This document shows positions 7,967-16,855 of a DNA stretch of 64,000 bases, piece by piece. Under the pieces are notes generated by a model. The model saw nothing but the letters and a program-made list of their open reading frames with translations. It searched no databases and was not told the DNA's origin. Source of the stretch: an uncultured Microbacterium sp. (GTDB lineage: Bacteria > Actinomycetota > Actinomycetes > Actinomycetales > Microbacteriaceae); assembly GCF_943912325.1 (NCBI RefSeq), contig NZ_CALTTX010000003.1:1-64000 (forward strand), read 5' to 3'. A program made the translations under genes and the position numbers. The first letter of the stretch is position 1. The number at the start of each line of letters is the position of its first letter.

Positions 7967-7979
7967 GCACACAGTGTGC
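7967..7979. promoter_or_regulatory. 13-bp palindrome in the greA upstream region
   Basis: GCACACAGTGTGC is a perfect odd palindrome 32 bases before the greA start. It could be an operator; nothing else supports it. Confidence 0.25.
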
Positions 7980-7997
7980 GGAGCGAGCGGGTAAACG

Positions 7998-8024
7998 GAA
8001 CGCCCCGGCCGTGCCGGGGCGTTC
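7998..8024 (-). terminator. Hairpin after the DUF4307 gene
   Basis: GAACGCCCCGG (7998-8008) and CCGGGGCGTTC (8014-8024) form a perfect 11-bp stem with a 5-base loop, 20 bases after the DUF4307 stop and before greA. Confidence 0.65.
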
Positions 8025-8043
8025 ACGAGGTCAGTTCGAAACC

Positions 8044-8439
8044 CTACGCGACCCAGCAGGAGTTGACAAACCCCGTCGTCGCAAGCCCGAGCGTCGGAAC
8101 CTTCTCGGTGAACGCGCGGGTCTGAGCATCCGACGCCGGCAACTCAACGACCTTCCACCCCACGACGCCGTACTCGGAGTCCTGCGCCTCGACGACGCAC
8201 GCATAGGGCTTGCCGGTCGGGCCGGTCACTTGAAAGCCCACGTCGATCGAGTGCTCGTCGTTGATCGTGAAGCTCACACCGTTGGCCGTGACCGCGCCGA
8301 GCGAGTTCGACAGCGACGTGTAGACGAGCCAACCGATCAGTGCCAGGGCGACCGCTCCGACGACGCTCCACCGCACGATGCGTCCCGAACGCGTGCGCGT
8401 GCGACCGTAGCGGTCATCGAGCTGCTGTGCGGTCGTCAT
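8044..8439 (-). CDS. DUF4307 domain-containing membrane protein
   Basis: The protein has 131 residues. The N-terminus LDDRYGRTR...R..RW is the DUF4307 signature, followed by one membrane helix near residues 23-45 and a small extracytoplasmic beta-rich domain ending in VNSCWVA. Start ATG 8439 gives the normal family length; the longer open frame upstream is non-coding in look. In mycobacteria the homologue is Rv1081c, beside greA and mca. Its function is not known. No mca (mycothiol S-conjugate amidase) gene is next to it here. Confidence 0.85.
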   Translation of the reverse strand: MTTAQQLDDRYGRTRTRSGRIVRWSVVGAVALALIGWLVYTSLSNSLGAVTANGVSFTINDEHSIDVGFQVTGPTGKPYACVVEAQDSEYGVVGWKVVELPASDAQTRAFTEKVPTLGLATTGFVNSCWVA

Positions 8440-8606
8440 CGTGTGTTCGCGATCCGTTCGAGAGGAGCGGGTTGTGAGACGCGGGTCTCGGCAGCCGTGG
8501 TCGTTCGCCCTGCGGGCGCTGATTAGGCTGGATGCTACAAGGCTAAGCGTTCTGCGGGCCCGCGGCCACCGCGCGGGAGCGCCGGCGCGCGAGAGGTGCA
8601 GCATCC

Positions 8607-8987
8607 ATGTCGTCGTCCGTCTCGAGCGCGCTCGTGAACCTGTCGTCTCTCATCCAGACGGGAATCGCCCGCACGGGGGTCGTCGACGCGTTCAACCCGA
8701 CGCCCTCGCCCTCGGTTTCGACGCCGCCGCCCGAGCTGGTCACGCCCGGTGTTTTCGGCTTCGGTGGCGTTGCGATCATCGTCGCGGCCGTCGCGCTGCT
8801 CGTGTGGGACATGCAGCGTCGCATCCGCCGTGCGCGCTACCGCGATGAAGTGCGCGCGGAACTCGACGCCGAAGAAGCCGCCGCGCGCGACGCGCAGACG
8901 ACGGACGCGCTCGACGGCGCAGCGCAGATCAAGGAAGCGCAGAAGAAGGACGCGCAGGAGAAGACCGGCGACGAGCCTCAGGCGTGA
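8607..8987 (+). CDS. Small single-pass membrane protein, unknown
   Basis: The protein has 126 residues: a Ser/Thr/Pro-rich N-terminal part, one hydrophobic helix near residues 49-67 (GVFGFGGVAIIVAAVALLVW), then a strongly charged Arg/Asp/Glu/Lys-rich helical tail likely in the cytoplasm. GAGAGG lies upstream of the ATG. It occupies the place where mycobacteria have mca and the small protein Rv1083; it may correspond to Rv1083 but similarity cannot be tested here. Its end overlaps the convergent hemolysin III gene by 10 bases. Confidence 0.7.
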   Translation: MSSSVSSALVNLSSLIQTGIARTGVVDAFNPTPSPSVSTPPPELVTPGVFGFGGVAIIVAAVALLVWDMQRRIRRARYRDEVRAELDAEEAAARDAQTTDALDGAAQIKEAQKKDAQEKTGDEPQA

Positions 8988-9718
8988 TAGATCGGCTGTA
9001 GCGAGATCAGGAGCGCCGCCGTCCAGTGGCAGAGGAACGCCAAGACGGTGCAGACGTGGAAGATCTCGTGGAATCCAAAGGCGCCCGGCCACGGGTTCGG
9101 GCGCTTCATCGCGTAGACGACGGCGCCCAACGTGTAGAGCACGCCGCCGATGATGACGAGCACCATCATCGCCGTGTTCGCCTGGAACAACGGCACGATG
9201 TAGGCCACGGCCGCCCAGCCGAGCGCGATGTAGAGAGCGACGTAGAGCCAGCGGGGCGCGTTGATCCAGAAGATGCGGAACAGGATGCCGACGATCGTCG
9301 CTCCCCACACGGCTGACAGCAGCACGAGGCCCTGCGAGGGCGGCAGGGCGAGCAGGCTCAGAGGCGTATAGGTGCCGGCGATCAGCAGCAGGATGTTGGC
9401 GTGATCGATGCGCTTGAGGATGACCTTGGTGCGCGGCTTCCAATTGAAGCGGTGGTAGAGCGCCGAGTTGCCGAAGAGCATGAGCGAGGTGAGCATGAAG
9501 ACCGCGGCCGACCACTTGGCGACGGCGCCCTGCGCGAGGCAGATGAGCACGATGCCGCACGCGATCGCGACGGGGAAGGTTGCGGCGTGAACCCAGCCGC
9601 GCCACGACGGTTTGACCTCGGTTGCGGCGTCGACCGCCGCGGCATCCATCAACGGCAGAACGGGAACGGGCGGCTCGGCGACATCGGCTCCGGCCGTGGT
9701 GCTGTCTTCTCGGGTCAC
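8978..9718 (-). CDS. Hemolysin III / PAQR family membrane protein
   Basis: The protein has 246 residues with about seven membrane helices. The family's zinc-site residues are visible: Ser and His in NSALYHRFNW, Asp in LKRIDHANILLLIAGTYTP, and HxxxH in FHEIFHVCTVLAFLCH. Members are called hemolysin III; their true role may be hydrolase- or receptor-like. A 40-residue acidic N-terminal extension precedes the first helix. The start is GTG 9718. It is divergent from the prenyltransferase gene, the same arrangement as Rv1085c-Rv1086. Confidence 0.9.
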   Translation of the reverse strand: MTREDSTTAGADVAEPPVPVLPLMDAAAVDAATEVKPSWRGWVHAATFPVAIACGIVLICLAQGAVAKWSAAVFMLTSLMLFGNSALYHRFNWKPRTKVILKRIDHANILLLIAGTYTPLSLLALPPSQGLVLLSAVWGATIVGILFRIFWINAPRWLYVALYIALGWAAVAYIVPLFQANTAMMVLVIIGGVLYTLGAVVYAMKRPNPWPGAFGFHEIFHVCTVLAFLCHWTAALLISLQPIYHA

Positions 9719-9823
9719 AGCTGCGTCCTTTCCTGAGTCTTATTACGCATCGTCGTGCAGCGGTCAGTCCTGGTCGCGAGCGAGTGCGCGCGAAGCCCGT
9801 GCTCGCAGGGTCACACCCATAGG

Positions 9824-9835
9824 GTAGGCGCCTAC
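9824..9835. promoter_or_regulatory. 12-bp perfect palindrome between divergent hlyIII and uppS
   Basis: GTAGGCGCCTAC lies between the two divergent starts; it could bind a regulator or be incidental. Confidence 0.25.
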
Positions 9836-9895
9836 TCATGCTCCCGCACGCATGCGAGTCACCCGCGCGGACCCCACCGGGCCGCGAGACGGGAG

Positions 9896-9901
9896 TACGG
9901 T
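9896..9901 (+). promoter_or_regulatory. -10 box with leaderless spacing (prenyltransferase)
   Basis: TACGGT is followed by six bases and GTG 9908. Confidence 0.5.
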
Positions 9902-9907
9902 AGGCCT

Positions 9908-10693
9908 GTGAGTTCGGAGCACTCGACGACGGGCCGCGGGTTGCTCTACCGGCTCTACGCGGGGCGCCTGCGTAGACGCATCCGTCCCGAAACCGTTCCG
10001 CACCACGTCGCCATGATGATCGACGGAAACCGGCGCTGGGCGCGGCAGCTGGGCTACGACACGGCGGCCCACGGGCACCGGGCCGGTGCCGCGAAGATGC
10101 GCGAGTTCTTGCGGTGGTGCGATGCCCTCGGCATCCGCGTCGTCTCGCTCTATCTGCTCTCGAACGACAATCTCGCCAAGCGCGATTCGGCCGAGCTGCG
10201 CGATTTGATAGAGATCATCGCGGAGCTTGCCGAGGCGCTCTCGCACGAGGGCGATTGGCGCGTCAAGCACGTGGGTCGCTCCGATAACCTCCCCGCCGAG
10301 CTCGCCCGTACGCTCGATGAGGCCGAGGCTCGCACGGTCGGGCACACGGGCATGCACGTGAACCTCGCCGTCGGCTACGGCGGACGCAACGAGATCGTGG
10401 ATGCCGTGCACTCGATCATCCGCGAGCACGACGACCGCGGCGGCTCGCTCGCGGACCTCGCCGAGGGGCTCACGTCGGACCGCATCGCCGAGCACCTCTA
10501 CACCGGCGGGCAGCCCGATCCCGATCTCGTCATCCGTACGTCGGGCGAGCAGCGCTTGAGCGACTTTCTGCTGTGGCAGAGCGCGCACAGCGAGTTCTAT
10601 TTCGTCGAGGCGCTCGGACCCGACCTGCGCGAAGTCGACTTCTTGCGGGCGATCCGTGACTACGGTTCGCGCCAGCGCCGCTTCGGCAAGTAG
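9908..10693 (+). CDS. uppS: Isoprenyl transferase (cis-prenyltransferase)
   Basis: This enzyme condenses isopentenyl diphosphate units in Z configuration to make the lipid carrier for cell-wall synthesis or its short precursor. Family motifs are MMIDGNRRWAR near residue 36, YLLSNDNLAKR near residue 86, and PDLVIRTSGEQRLSDFLLWQ near residue 205. The length is 261. The leaderless -10 box sets GTG 9908; the longer upstream frame has no coding character. The neighbourhood matches Rv1086, a Z-farnesyl diphosphate synthase, so a short-chain product is possible. A second family member may lie elsewhere in the genome. Confidence 0.93.
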   Translation: MSSEHSTTGRGLLYRLYAGRLRRRIRPETVPHHVAMMIDGNRRWARQLGYDTAAHGHRAGAAKMREFLRWCDALGIRVVSLYLLSNDNLAKRDSAELRDLIEIIAELAEALSHEGDWRVKHVGRSDNLPAELARTLDEAEARTVGHTGMHVNLAVGYGGRNEIVDAVHSIIREHDDRGGSLADLAEGLTSDRIAEHLYTGGQPDPDLVIRTSGEQRLSDFLLWQSAHSEFYFVEALGPDLREVDFLRAIRDYGSRQRRFGK

Positions 10694-10743
10694 GCCCGCA
10701 CCCGAGCTTCTATGCCGACGAATCGACTGGGTGAGACAATGCA

Positions 10744-11877
10744 ATGGTGTCATCGCTCGAGCAATACCAGGCGTCGTTCGCCGTCGAATCCGGTTACCTG
10801 AACTGGGCCTCGTTCGGTCCCCTCTCGCCGATCGTGCAAGAAGAGAGCCGCGCCGACCTCGAACTGCTCGGATCCGGCCGCCCCTCGAGCCTCAATCTCG
10901 TCGTCGAGCGTGCCGAGTCGGCGCGCGAACACATCGCGGCAGTTTTGGGTGTGGATGCCTCGGGGGTGACCCTGCAGCCGTCGACGACCCACGGCCTCAT
11001 GCAGGCCGCTTTCGGTGTGACGGGCGGGATCGTGCTCTCGCGCGACGAGTTCCCGAGCCTTCCCGTCGCCGTCACGCGAGCCGCCGAGGCGCTGCACGTC
11101 GTCGAGCCGCAGTGGATCGAGCCCGACGCCCTCGAGAACGGCTGGGTCACGCCCGAAGCGATCGAGCGAGCGCTCACACCCGCGACGGCCGCGGTTGCCG
11201 TGAGCCTCGTCGATTACCGCTCGGGTCACCGGGCCGACATCGCCGCGATTCGCGAGGTCATCGGCGACCGGTTGCTCATCGTCGATGCGATCCAGGGGTT
11301 CGGGGTTGTCGAGGCCGACTACGCCACCGCCGACGTCGTGTGCGGCAACGGCTATAAGTGGTTGCGCGCGGGGCGGGGCACGGGGTTCGCGTGGTTCTCG
11401 GAGCGCGCGATCGACCGGCTGACGCCGGTGTTCTCGGGAGTGACGGGAACCGATGTCACGCACCCGATGACGCAGGTGCCCGCGGTCGTGTCGGAGGCGC
11501 GGGCCTTCACGGTCAGCCCGTACGACCCGATCGCCCACGCTCGGCAGGCCGCGGCCGTGCACGAGGTGCGCGAGGTCGGCGTTGCGGCGATCGAGGCGGC
11601 CGTCACTGAGCGCGTCGACCGCATTCTGGAGCTCGCGGCGTCGGCCGGGGTGGCGACCATCACGCCGTCCGACCCCGCGCGCCGGGCGGGCATCGTCGCT
11701 CTCAAGCCACCCGCCGCCGAGGTCGCGCCGCTCGCGGCCTCGCTCGCGAACGCGGGGGTCACGAGCACGACCCGCGCGGGCATCGTGCGGGTTTCGGCGC
11801 ACGCCGGGACCGACGAGCAGACGCTGTCGCTCTTCGCCGAGGCACTGCAGGCGTTCGCCGCGTCGCGCGCTTGGTGA
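10744..11877 (+). CDS. Aminotransferase class V-fold PLP-dependent enzyme
   Basis: This is a fold-type I PLP enzyme of 377 residues. The Schiff-base lysine lies in CGNGYKWLRAGRGTGF near residue 205. PLP-phosphate contacts (PSTTHGLM) lie near residue 79. The aspartate stacking motif is seen as LIVDAIQGFGV near residue 180. Relatives include cysteine desulfurases, kynureninases and isopenicillin-N epimerase-like enzymes; the substrate is unknown. GTG 10747, right after the ATG, sits six bases behind GACAAT and may be the true leaderless start. Confidence 0.82.
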   Translation: MVSSLEQYQASFAVESGYLNWASFGPLSPIVQEESRADLELLGSGRPSSLNLVVERAESAREHIAAVLGVDASGVTLQPSTTHGLMQAAFGVTGGIVLSRDEFPSLPVAVTRAAEALHVVEPQWIEPDALENGWVTPEAIERALTPATAAVAVSLVDYRSGHRADIAAIREVIGDRLLIVDAIQGFGVVEADYATADVVCGNGYKWLRAGRGTGFAWFSERAIDRLTPVFSGVTGTDVTHPMTQVPAVVSEARAFTVSPYDPIAHARQAAAVHEVREVGVAAIEAAVTERVDRILELAASAGVATITPSDPARRAGIVALKPPAAEVAPLAASLANAGVTSTTRAGIVRVSAHAGTDEQTLSLFAEALQAFAASRAW

Positions 11878-11939
11878 CGCGGCGGGGCGCGCGCTGAGGC
11901 ATCCACTCGTCCCCTCGGCCCTCTGTTCTGGCGCACCGC

Positions 11940-12129
11940 TCGCTCCCGGGGAATTAACCCCCTCGTAACGTTCGCCTGGGCGTGTCGATGCGGAGCCCAG
12001 TGGGGCCCCGACGTAGCTTCGTCACATCGGGCAAGTCGCCCGATCGGGTCGGCCACGTAAGTTCGACTCGGAGCCCAACGGCCGACTTGTGACACCACGG
12101 GGGCAGAGTCCCCGGGTCGGGAGTGGGTT
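11940..12129 (+). promoter_or_regulatory. Upstream region of phoH with several potential hairpins
   Basis: The 252-base gap before phoH holds no plausible ORF but several pairings: TCGGGC-AAGTC-GCCCGA (12027-12043), GGGGCCCC (12002-12009), and GGGG-CAGAGT-CCCC near 12100-12113. It could be a structured 5' leader. I could not match it to a riboswitch family I know. Confidence 0.3.
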
Positions 12130-13551
12130 GTGACCGCACGGGCAACGCAGCAGCAGACCAGCACGCACACGAGCGCACGCGCAAGCGTCGATCACTCGCA
12201 CGAGCAGCTCCATGAGCCGCTCGATCAGCATCGCGAGGACGATCTGCTCGAGGGTGATCAGGGCCTCATGACGTACGTGCTCGACACCTCGGTGCTGCTT
12301 TCGGATCCGCGAGCGATCTTCCGTTTCGCCGAACACTCGATCGTGCTTCCCGTCGTCGTCATCTCCGAGCTCGAGGGCAAGCGTCACGACCCCGAGATCG
12401 GTTATTTCGCCCGGCAGGCACTTCGCCACCTCGACGACCTGCGTGTCGAGCACGGTCGCCTCGACTTTCCTGTTCCCGTCGGCGAGGGCGGCACGCTGCG
12501 TGTGGAGTTGAACAACTCCGACCAGAGCGTTCTGCCCTCCGGCATCCGTCTCGCCGATAATGACTCGCGCATCCTTGCCGTCGCCCTGCACCTCGCCAAC
12601 GCGGGCGAGCAGGTCGCGATCGTGTCGAAAGACATGCCCATGCGCGTCAAGGCGGCCTCGCTCGGAATCGCCGCGGAAGAGTACCTCGCCGAGCAGGCGG
12701 TCGACTCCGGCTGGACCGGGATCGCGAACCTCGCGCTCTCGGGCGACGAGATGAGCGACCTGTACGAATCCGAGGTCGGCACGCACGAAGACGTCGCGGG
12801 GTTGCCGATCAACACGGGTCTCGTCGTGCACTCCGAGCGCGGATCGGCGCTTGCGCGAGTGATCGACCGGGGCGAGTTCCGGCTCGTGCGGGGCGACCGT
12901 GACGTGTTCGGGCTGCACGGACGCTCGGCCGAACAGCGTCTCGCGATCGACCTGCTGCTCGACCCCGAGGTCGGCATCGTCTCGCTCGGCGGGCGTGCCG
13001 GCACGGGCAAGTCGGCGCTGGCGCTCTGCGCGGGTCTCGAGGCGGTGCTCGAGCGGCAGAAGCAACGCAAGATCATCGTCTTCCGCCCCCTGTTCGCCGT
13101 CGGCGGTCAGGAACTTGGATACTTGCCGGGCGACGCGGCCGAGAAGATGAACCCGTGGGGGCAGGCCGTTTTCGACACGCTCGGGTCGATCGTGTCGCAG
13201 AACGTGCTCGATGAAGTTCTCGAACGGGGGATGCTCGAGGTGCTGCCCCTGACGCACATTCGCGGCCGTTCGCTGCACGACGCGTTCGTGATCGTCGATG
13301 AGGCGCAGTCGCTCGAGCGCAACGTGTTGCTGACGGTGCTCTCGCGTATGGGCCAGAACTCGCGCGTCGTGCTGACGCACGATGTCGCGCAGCGCGACAA
13401 CCTGCGCGTCGGTCGCCACGACGGCGTCGCGAGCGTCATCGAGACACTCAAGGGGCACGCGCTGTTCGGACACGTCACGCTGCAGCGCTCGGAGCGCTCG
13501 GCGATCGCGGCGCTCGTCACGGAGCTGCTCGAGCAGGGCGAGCTCGCTTAA
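12130..13551 (+). CDS. phoH: PIN-PhoH fusion ATPase (PhoH2-like RNA helicase/nuclease)
   Basis: The protein has an N-terminal PIN nuclease domain (MTYVLDTSVLLSDP from about residue 47, acidic residues in VVISELEGKRHD) followed by a PhoH P-loop domain. Walker A is GRAGTGKSALAL near residue 290 and Walker B is AFVIVDEAQSLE near residue 390. PhoH2 of Mycobacterium (Rv1095) is a sequence-specific RNA helicase and ribonuclease. GTG 12130 has GGGAG at good spacing; ATG 12268, just before the PIN domain, is an alternative giving about 427 residues, nearer to Rv1095. The 46 residues between the two starts are low-complexity. Confidence 0.9.
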   Translation: MTARATQQQTSTHTSARASVDHSHEQLHEPLDQHREDDLLEGDQGLMTYVLDTSVLLSDPRAIFRFAEHSIVLPVVVISELEGKRHDPEIGYFARQALRHLDDLRVEHGRLDFPVPVGEGGTLRVELNNSDQSVLPSGIRLADNDSRILAVALHLANAGEQVAIVSKDMPMRVKAASLGIAAEEYLAEQAVDSGWTGIANLALSGDEMSDLYESEVGTHEDVAGLPINTGLVVHSERGSALARVIDRGEFRLVRGDRDVFGLHGRSAEQRLAIDLLLDPEVGIVSLGGRAGTGKSALALCAGLEAVLERQKQRKIIVFRPLFAVGGQELGYLPGDAAEKMNPWGQAVFDTLGSIVSQNVLDEVLERGMLEVLPLTHIRGRSLHDAFVIVDEAQSLERNVLLTVLSRMGQNSRVVLTHDVAQRDNLRVGRHDGVASVIETLKGHALFGHVTLQRSERSAIAALVTELLEQGELA

Positions 13552-13587
13552 GGAGCCCTCTCTTCGGGGTTTGTTGTTGAGGTTTCT

Positions 13588-13635
13588 GCTGCCGTTCGGC
13601 GACGCGCTTACGAGTGCGGTTCGCCGAACGGCAGC
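13588..13635. terminator. Bidirectional terminator hairpin overlapping the end of the GT-C-like gene
   Basis: GCTGCCGTTCGGCGA (13588-13602) is exactly complementary to 13621-13635. The 18-base loop carries the TAA of the minus-strand gene. It can end transcripts from both phoH and the convergent gene. Confidence 0.6.
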
Positions 13636-15308
13636 ACCGTTTCGCCGAAGTCGAGGATCGTGAAGCGTCCGCAGGCGATCTGCGCGATCGGCGCCGCGCC
13701 GCTCGGCAGGTCGTAGGGCGTGGTCCGCTCATCGATCACGAGGTACGTCACGCCGGGCGCGTGCGTGTAGTCGCCGCGGTCGACGAGCCACAGGTAGGGG
13801 CGAAGCCACTCGTCGACCTGCACGAGCCATGAGGGGTCCGAGGCGTAGGCCTTGGGCGCGCGGATCGTTGCGAACTGGCCGCCGCCCGTGCGCTCGGGGT
13901 GCGCGGCCGCCCACGCGTCGACGCATGCGAGGTCGCCGTCGGGAGCCGAGGCGGTCTCGATGACGCGGGGGAGCGCGATGGCGCCCGCGGTGAGGATCGC
14001 TACGGCGGCGAGGGTTGCGGCGACGGGGCGGGCTGCCGTTGAGAGCCGGGGCGGCTTCGGTGCATCCGAGGGCGCGTGCCGCGACTCGACTGCCCGCCGC
14101 GCGAACACCGGCATCAGCGCCAGCACGAGCACGGGCGCGAACGCCCAGGGCTGCAGGTAACGCTCGGACTGCGTGCCGAGCGCGATCATCCCGCCCGCAA
14201 CCACGAGGGGCGCGAGCGCCGCGTAGGTCGTGATGAGCGCGGCGGAGCGAGCCTGTGTGCCACTCGAGACCGCGTCCTGAGAGACCGCTTCGCCTGTGCC
14301 CCGTTGATCCGTGCTCGCCTCTTCTGTTCCCGTATCCTGGGCACCGGCTACGCGCAGCCAGCAGAACACGGCGGCCGCGAGCGCCGCGAGCGTCAGGCCC
14401 GCGACGATCACAAGCCACGCGATTCCTGCTGCGCTCGATCCCATCCGCTCGACGAAGCCGAGGTAGCGCTGGAGCGACGACAGCCACAGCTCTGGGCGCG
14501 CGTATTTGTCATCGTCGGCCACGATGACGCCCGCGAAAACCGTGATGCGCGCGAGGTAACCGAGCGCCGACCCTGCGATGAGCGCGCCGATGCTCGCCCA
14601 CGCAGCGACGGGCGGCAGTCCCCGCCGCGTGAGCGCGATCGCGGCGGCGACGACGAGCAGGGGTAGCATCGCCCAGGCCGCGAACAGCGGGTTCGAGAGC
14701 ATCGATACGAGTCCGAGAAAGCCCGCGGCAACGGCGAGCACGATCGGATGCTTCGGCGCGCCGAGCGCCCGAGCGAGCACTCCGACGAGCGCGACGCTCG
14801 CGACGACGGTCGCGGAATAGTACGTCGTGGTCGTCGTGAGCGCTGCGAGCACGTTCGCTGGCAGCGGGTCGTTCTCGAGCAGCGCGAGCGCGCAGAAGGC
14901 GCCGAACGCGAGCAGCGCGGCGAGCACGGGGGACCGCGTCGCCCCGCGTCGCCCCGCGACGATGCGGACTGCGCCGTAGAGCGCGAGCAGGTTCGCGATC
15001 GCGTTGAGGCTCAGCGCCCATCGCACGGTCTCGGCGGGCGAGACGGCGAATAACCCGCACACGGCGTGCAGCACGCCGTAGAGCGCCGCCTCGGGCACGA
15101 ACAGCACGGGCGAGAGCGCCCAGTCCTGCGGAAGTCCAGCGAGGATCGACCGGGCCTGCAATACCGTCACGAGCGAATCGGGGTCGGTCAGCAGCAGGTC
15201 GTGCTGGGCCTCGAGTGCGTGCGCCGCGACCACGATGCTCAGGGCACACGCGAGGGCCCACCCCGCGAGTTCGCGGAGCGGGCCCTGGAGCGCGTGACGC
15301 GGGCTCAC
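13608..15308 (-). CDS. Multi-pass membrane protein, possible GT-C type glycosyltransferase
   Basis: The protein has 566 residues with about 11-12 predicted membrane helices and a soluble C-terminal domain of roughly 110 residues (two Cys: LACVDAW and AQIACGRF). The first extracytoplasmic loop begins with TDPDSLVTVLQAR, an acidic motif placed as in GT-C lipid-linked glycosyltransferases; this placement is the only basis for the guess. A linker of about 45 low-complexity residues interrupts the helices near position 320. It lies 38 bases after fumC on the same strand, so may be co-transcribed. No confident family assignment is possible by eye. Confidence 0.65.
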   Translation of the reverse strand: MSPRHALQGPLRELAGWALACALSIVVAAHALEAQHDLLLTDPDSLVTVLQARSILAGLPQDWALSPVLFVPEAALYGVLHAVCGLFAVSPAETVRWALSLNAIANLLALYGAVRIVAGRRGATRSPVLAALLAFGAFCALALLENDPLPANVLAALTTTTTYYSATVVASVALVGVLARALGAPKHPIVLAVAAGFLGLVSMLSNPLFAAWAMLPLLVVAAAIALTRRGLPPVAAWASIGALIAGSALGYLARITVFAGVIVADDDKYARPELWLSSLQRYLGFVERMGSSAAGIAWLVIVAGLTLAALAAAVFCWLRVAGAQDTGTEEASTDQRGTGEAVSQDAVSSGTQARSAALITTYAALAPLVVAGGMIALGTQSERYLQPWAFAPVLVLALMPVFARRAVESRHAPSDAPKPPRLSTAARPVAATLAAVAILTAGAIALPRVIETASAPDGDLACVDAWAAAHPERTGGGQFATIRAPKAYASDPSWLVQVDEWLRPYLWLVDRGDYTHAPGVTYLVIDERTTPYDLPSGAAPIAQIACGRFTILDFGETVLPFGEPHS

Positions 15309-15346
15309 GAGGTGCCCGTCACGGGGTTTCGGTCACGAGGATCGGA

Positions 15347-16741
15347 TCAACCCGGGTGGGTCATCGACAGCAGGTCGAGCTTCTCGTCGAGCTGCGCTTC
15401 GGTCAGCTGGCCGCGCTCGACGTAGCCGAGGTCGATGACGGCCTCGCGCACCGTGATGCCCTTCGCGACGGCGTGCTTGGCGATCTTGGCCGCAGCCTCG
15501 TAGCCGATGAGCTTGTTCAGCGGCGTCACGATCGAGGGCGACATGCCCGCGAACGCGGCGGCACGCTCGACGTTGGCCTCGAGCCCGTCGATCGTCTTGT
15601 CGGCGAGCGCGCGCATCGCGTTGCTCAGGAGGCGGATCGATTCGAGCAGCGCCGTGCCCATGACGGGGATCGCGACGTTGAGCTCGAACGACCCCGAAGC
15701 CCCCGCCCACGCGACGGTTGCATCGTTGCCGATGACGCGCGCCGCGACCATGAGGGTTGCTTCGGGGATGACGGGGTTGACCTTGCCGGGCATGATCGAC
15801 GAGCCGGGCTGCAGATCGGGGATGTGCAGCTCGCCGAGGCCCGTGTTGGGGCCTGAGCCCATCCAGCGCAGGTCGTTGTTGATCTTGGTCAGCGACACCG
15901 CGATCGTGCGGAGCGCGCCCGAGGTCTCGACGAGTCCGTCGCGGTTCGCCTGCGCCTCGAAGTGGTCTTCGGCCTCGGTGATCGGCAGACCCGTCTCTTC
16001 GGCGAGCAGGCGGATGACCTCTTGCGGAAAGCCCTTGGGCGTGTTGATGCCCGTGCCGACTGCCGTGCCACCGAGGGGCACCTCGGCGACGTGCGGGAGC
16101 ACGCCGTTGACCCGCTCGATCCCGAGGCGGATCTGGCGTGCGTAGCCGCCGAATTCCTGGCCGAGGGTCACGGGGGTCGCGTCCATCAAGTGGGTACGGC
16201 CCGATTTGACGGCATCCTTCCACGCGACGGCCTTCTTCTCGAGCGCGATCGCGAGGTGATCGAGCGCCGGAATGAGGTCTTCGATGAGCGCCTGCGTCAC
16301 GGCGACGTGCACTGAGGTCGGGAAGACGTCGTTCGAGGACTGCGACGCGTTGACGTGGTCGTTGGGGTGCACGGGGGCGCCGAGGTGGCGCGTCGCGAGG
16401 GTCGCGAGCACCTCGTTCATGTTCATGTTCGACGAGGTGCCCGAACCCGTCTGGTAGGTGTCGACGGGGAACTCGGCATCGAGCCCGCCCGCGATCACCT
16501 GGTCGGCCGCCGCGACGATCGCGTCCGCGATGGCGCCATCGAGCACGCCGAGGCTCTTGTTGGCGAGCGCCGCCGACTTCTTCACACGCGCGAGGGCTGC
16601 GATCTGCGCCGATTCGAGACCCGTCCCCGAAATGGGGAAGTTCTCGACGGCGCGCTGGGTCTGTGCCCCGTAGAGCGCGTCTTTGGGAACGCGCACCTCG
16701 CCCATCGTGTCGTGTTCGATCCGGAACTCGGTGTCGGTCAC
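15347..16741 (-). CDS. fumC: Class II fumarate hydratase
   Basis: This is the TCA-cycle enzyme interconverting fumarate and malate, a soluble tetramer with no iron-sulfur cluster. The superfamily signature GSSIMPGKVNPVIPE lies near residue 315; other conserved segments are SQSSNDVFPTS and GRTHLMDATPVTLGQE. The open frame has an ATG at 16750, but a perfect AGGAGG abuts that ATG directly, whereas the GTG at 16741 lies nine bases behind it. I therefore prefer GTG 16741 (464 residues). It is separated from the upstream carbonic anhydrase by about 105 bases. Confidence 0.97.
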   Translation of the reverse strand: MTDTEFRIEHDTMGEVRVPKDALYGAQTQRAVENFPISGTGLESAQIAALARVKKSAALANKSLGVLDGAIADAIVAAADQVIAGGLDAEFPVDTYQTGSGTSSNMNMNEVLATLATRHLGAPVHPNDHVNASQSSNDVFPTSVHVAVTQALIEDLIPALDHLAIALEKKAVAWKDAVKSGRTHLMDATPVTLGQEFGGYARQIRLGIERVNGVLPHVAEVPLGGTAVGTGINTPKGFPQEVIRLLAEETGLPITEAEDHFEAQANRDGLVETSGALRTIAVSLTKINNDLRWMGSGPNTGLGELHIPDLQPGSSIMPGKVNPVIPEATLMVAARVIGNDATVAWAGASGSFELNVAIPVMGTALLESIRLLSNAMRALADKTIDGLEANVERAAAFAGMSPSIVTPLNKLIGYEAAAKIAKHAVAKGITVREAVIDLGYVERGQLTEAQLDEKLDLLSMTHPG

Positions 16742-16855
16742 GTCGGTCATCCTCCTGTTGTGCTTTGCGCTGTTTTACTGTGCGTCGTTGCGGTTGTTGT
16801 GCAGTTGCGGGTGGTGTTCAGTGCTGATGTGTCGCGGCGTTCGTCGTAGGCCGGC

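Noticed and set aside
11940..12129. A ydaO-type c-di-AMP riboswitch before phoH
   Set aside because: I looked for the conserved blocks I remember of that class and did not find them; only simple hairpins remain.
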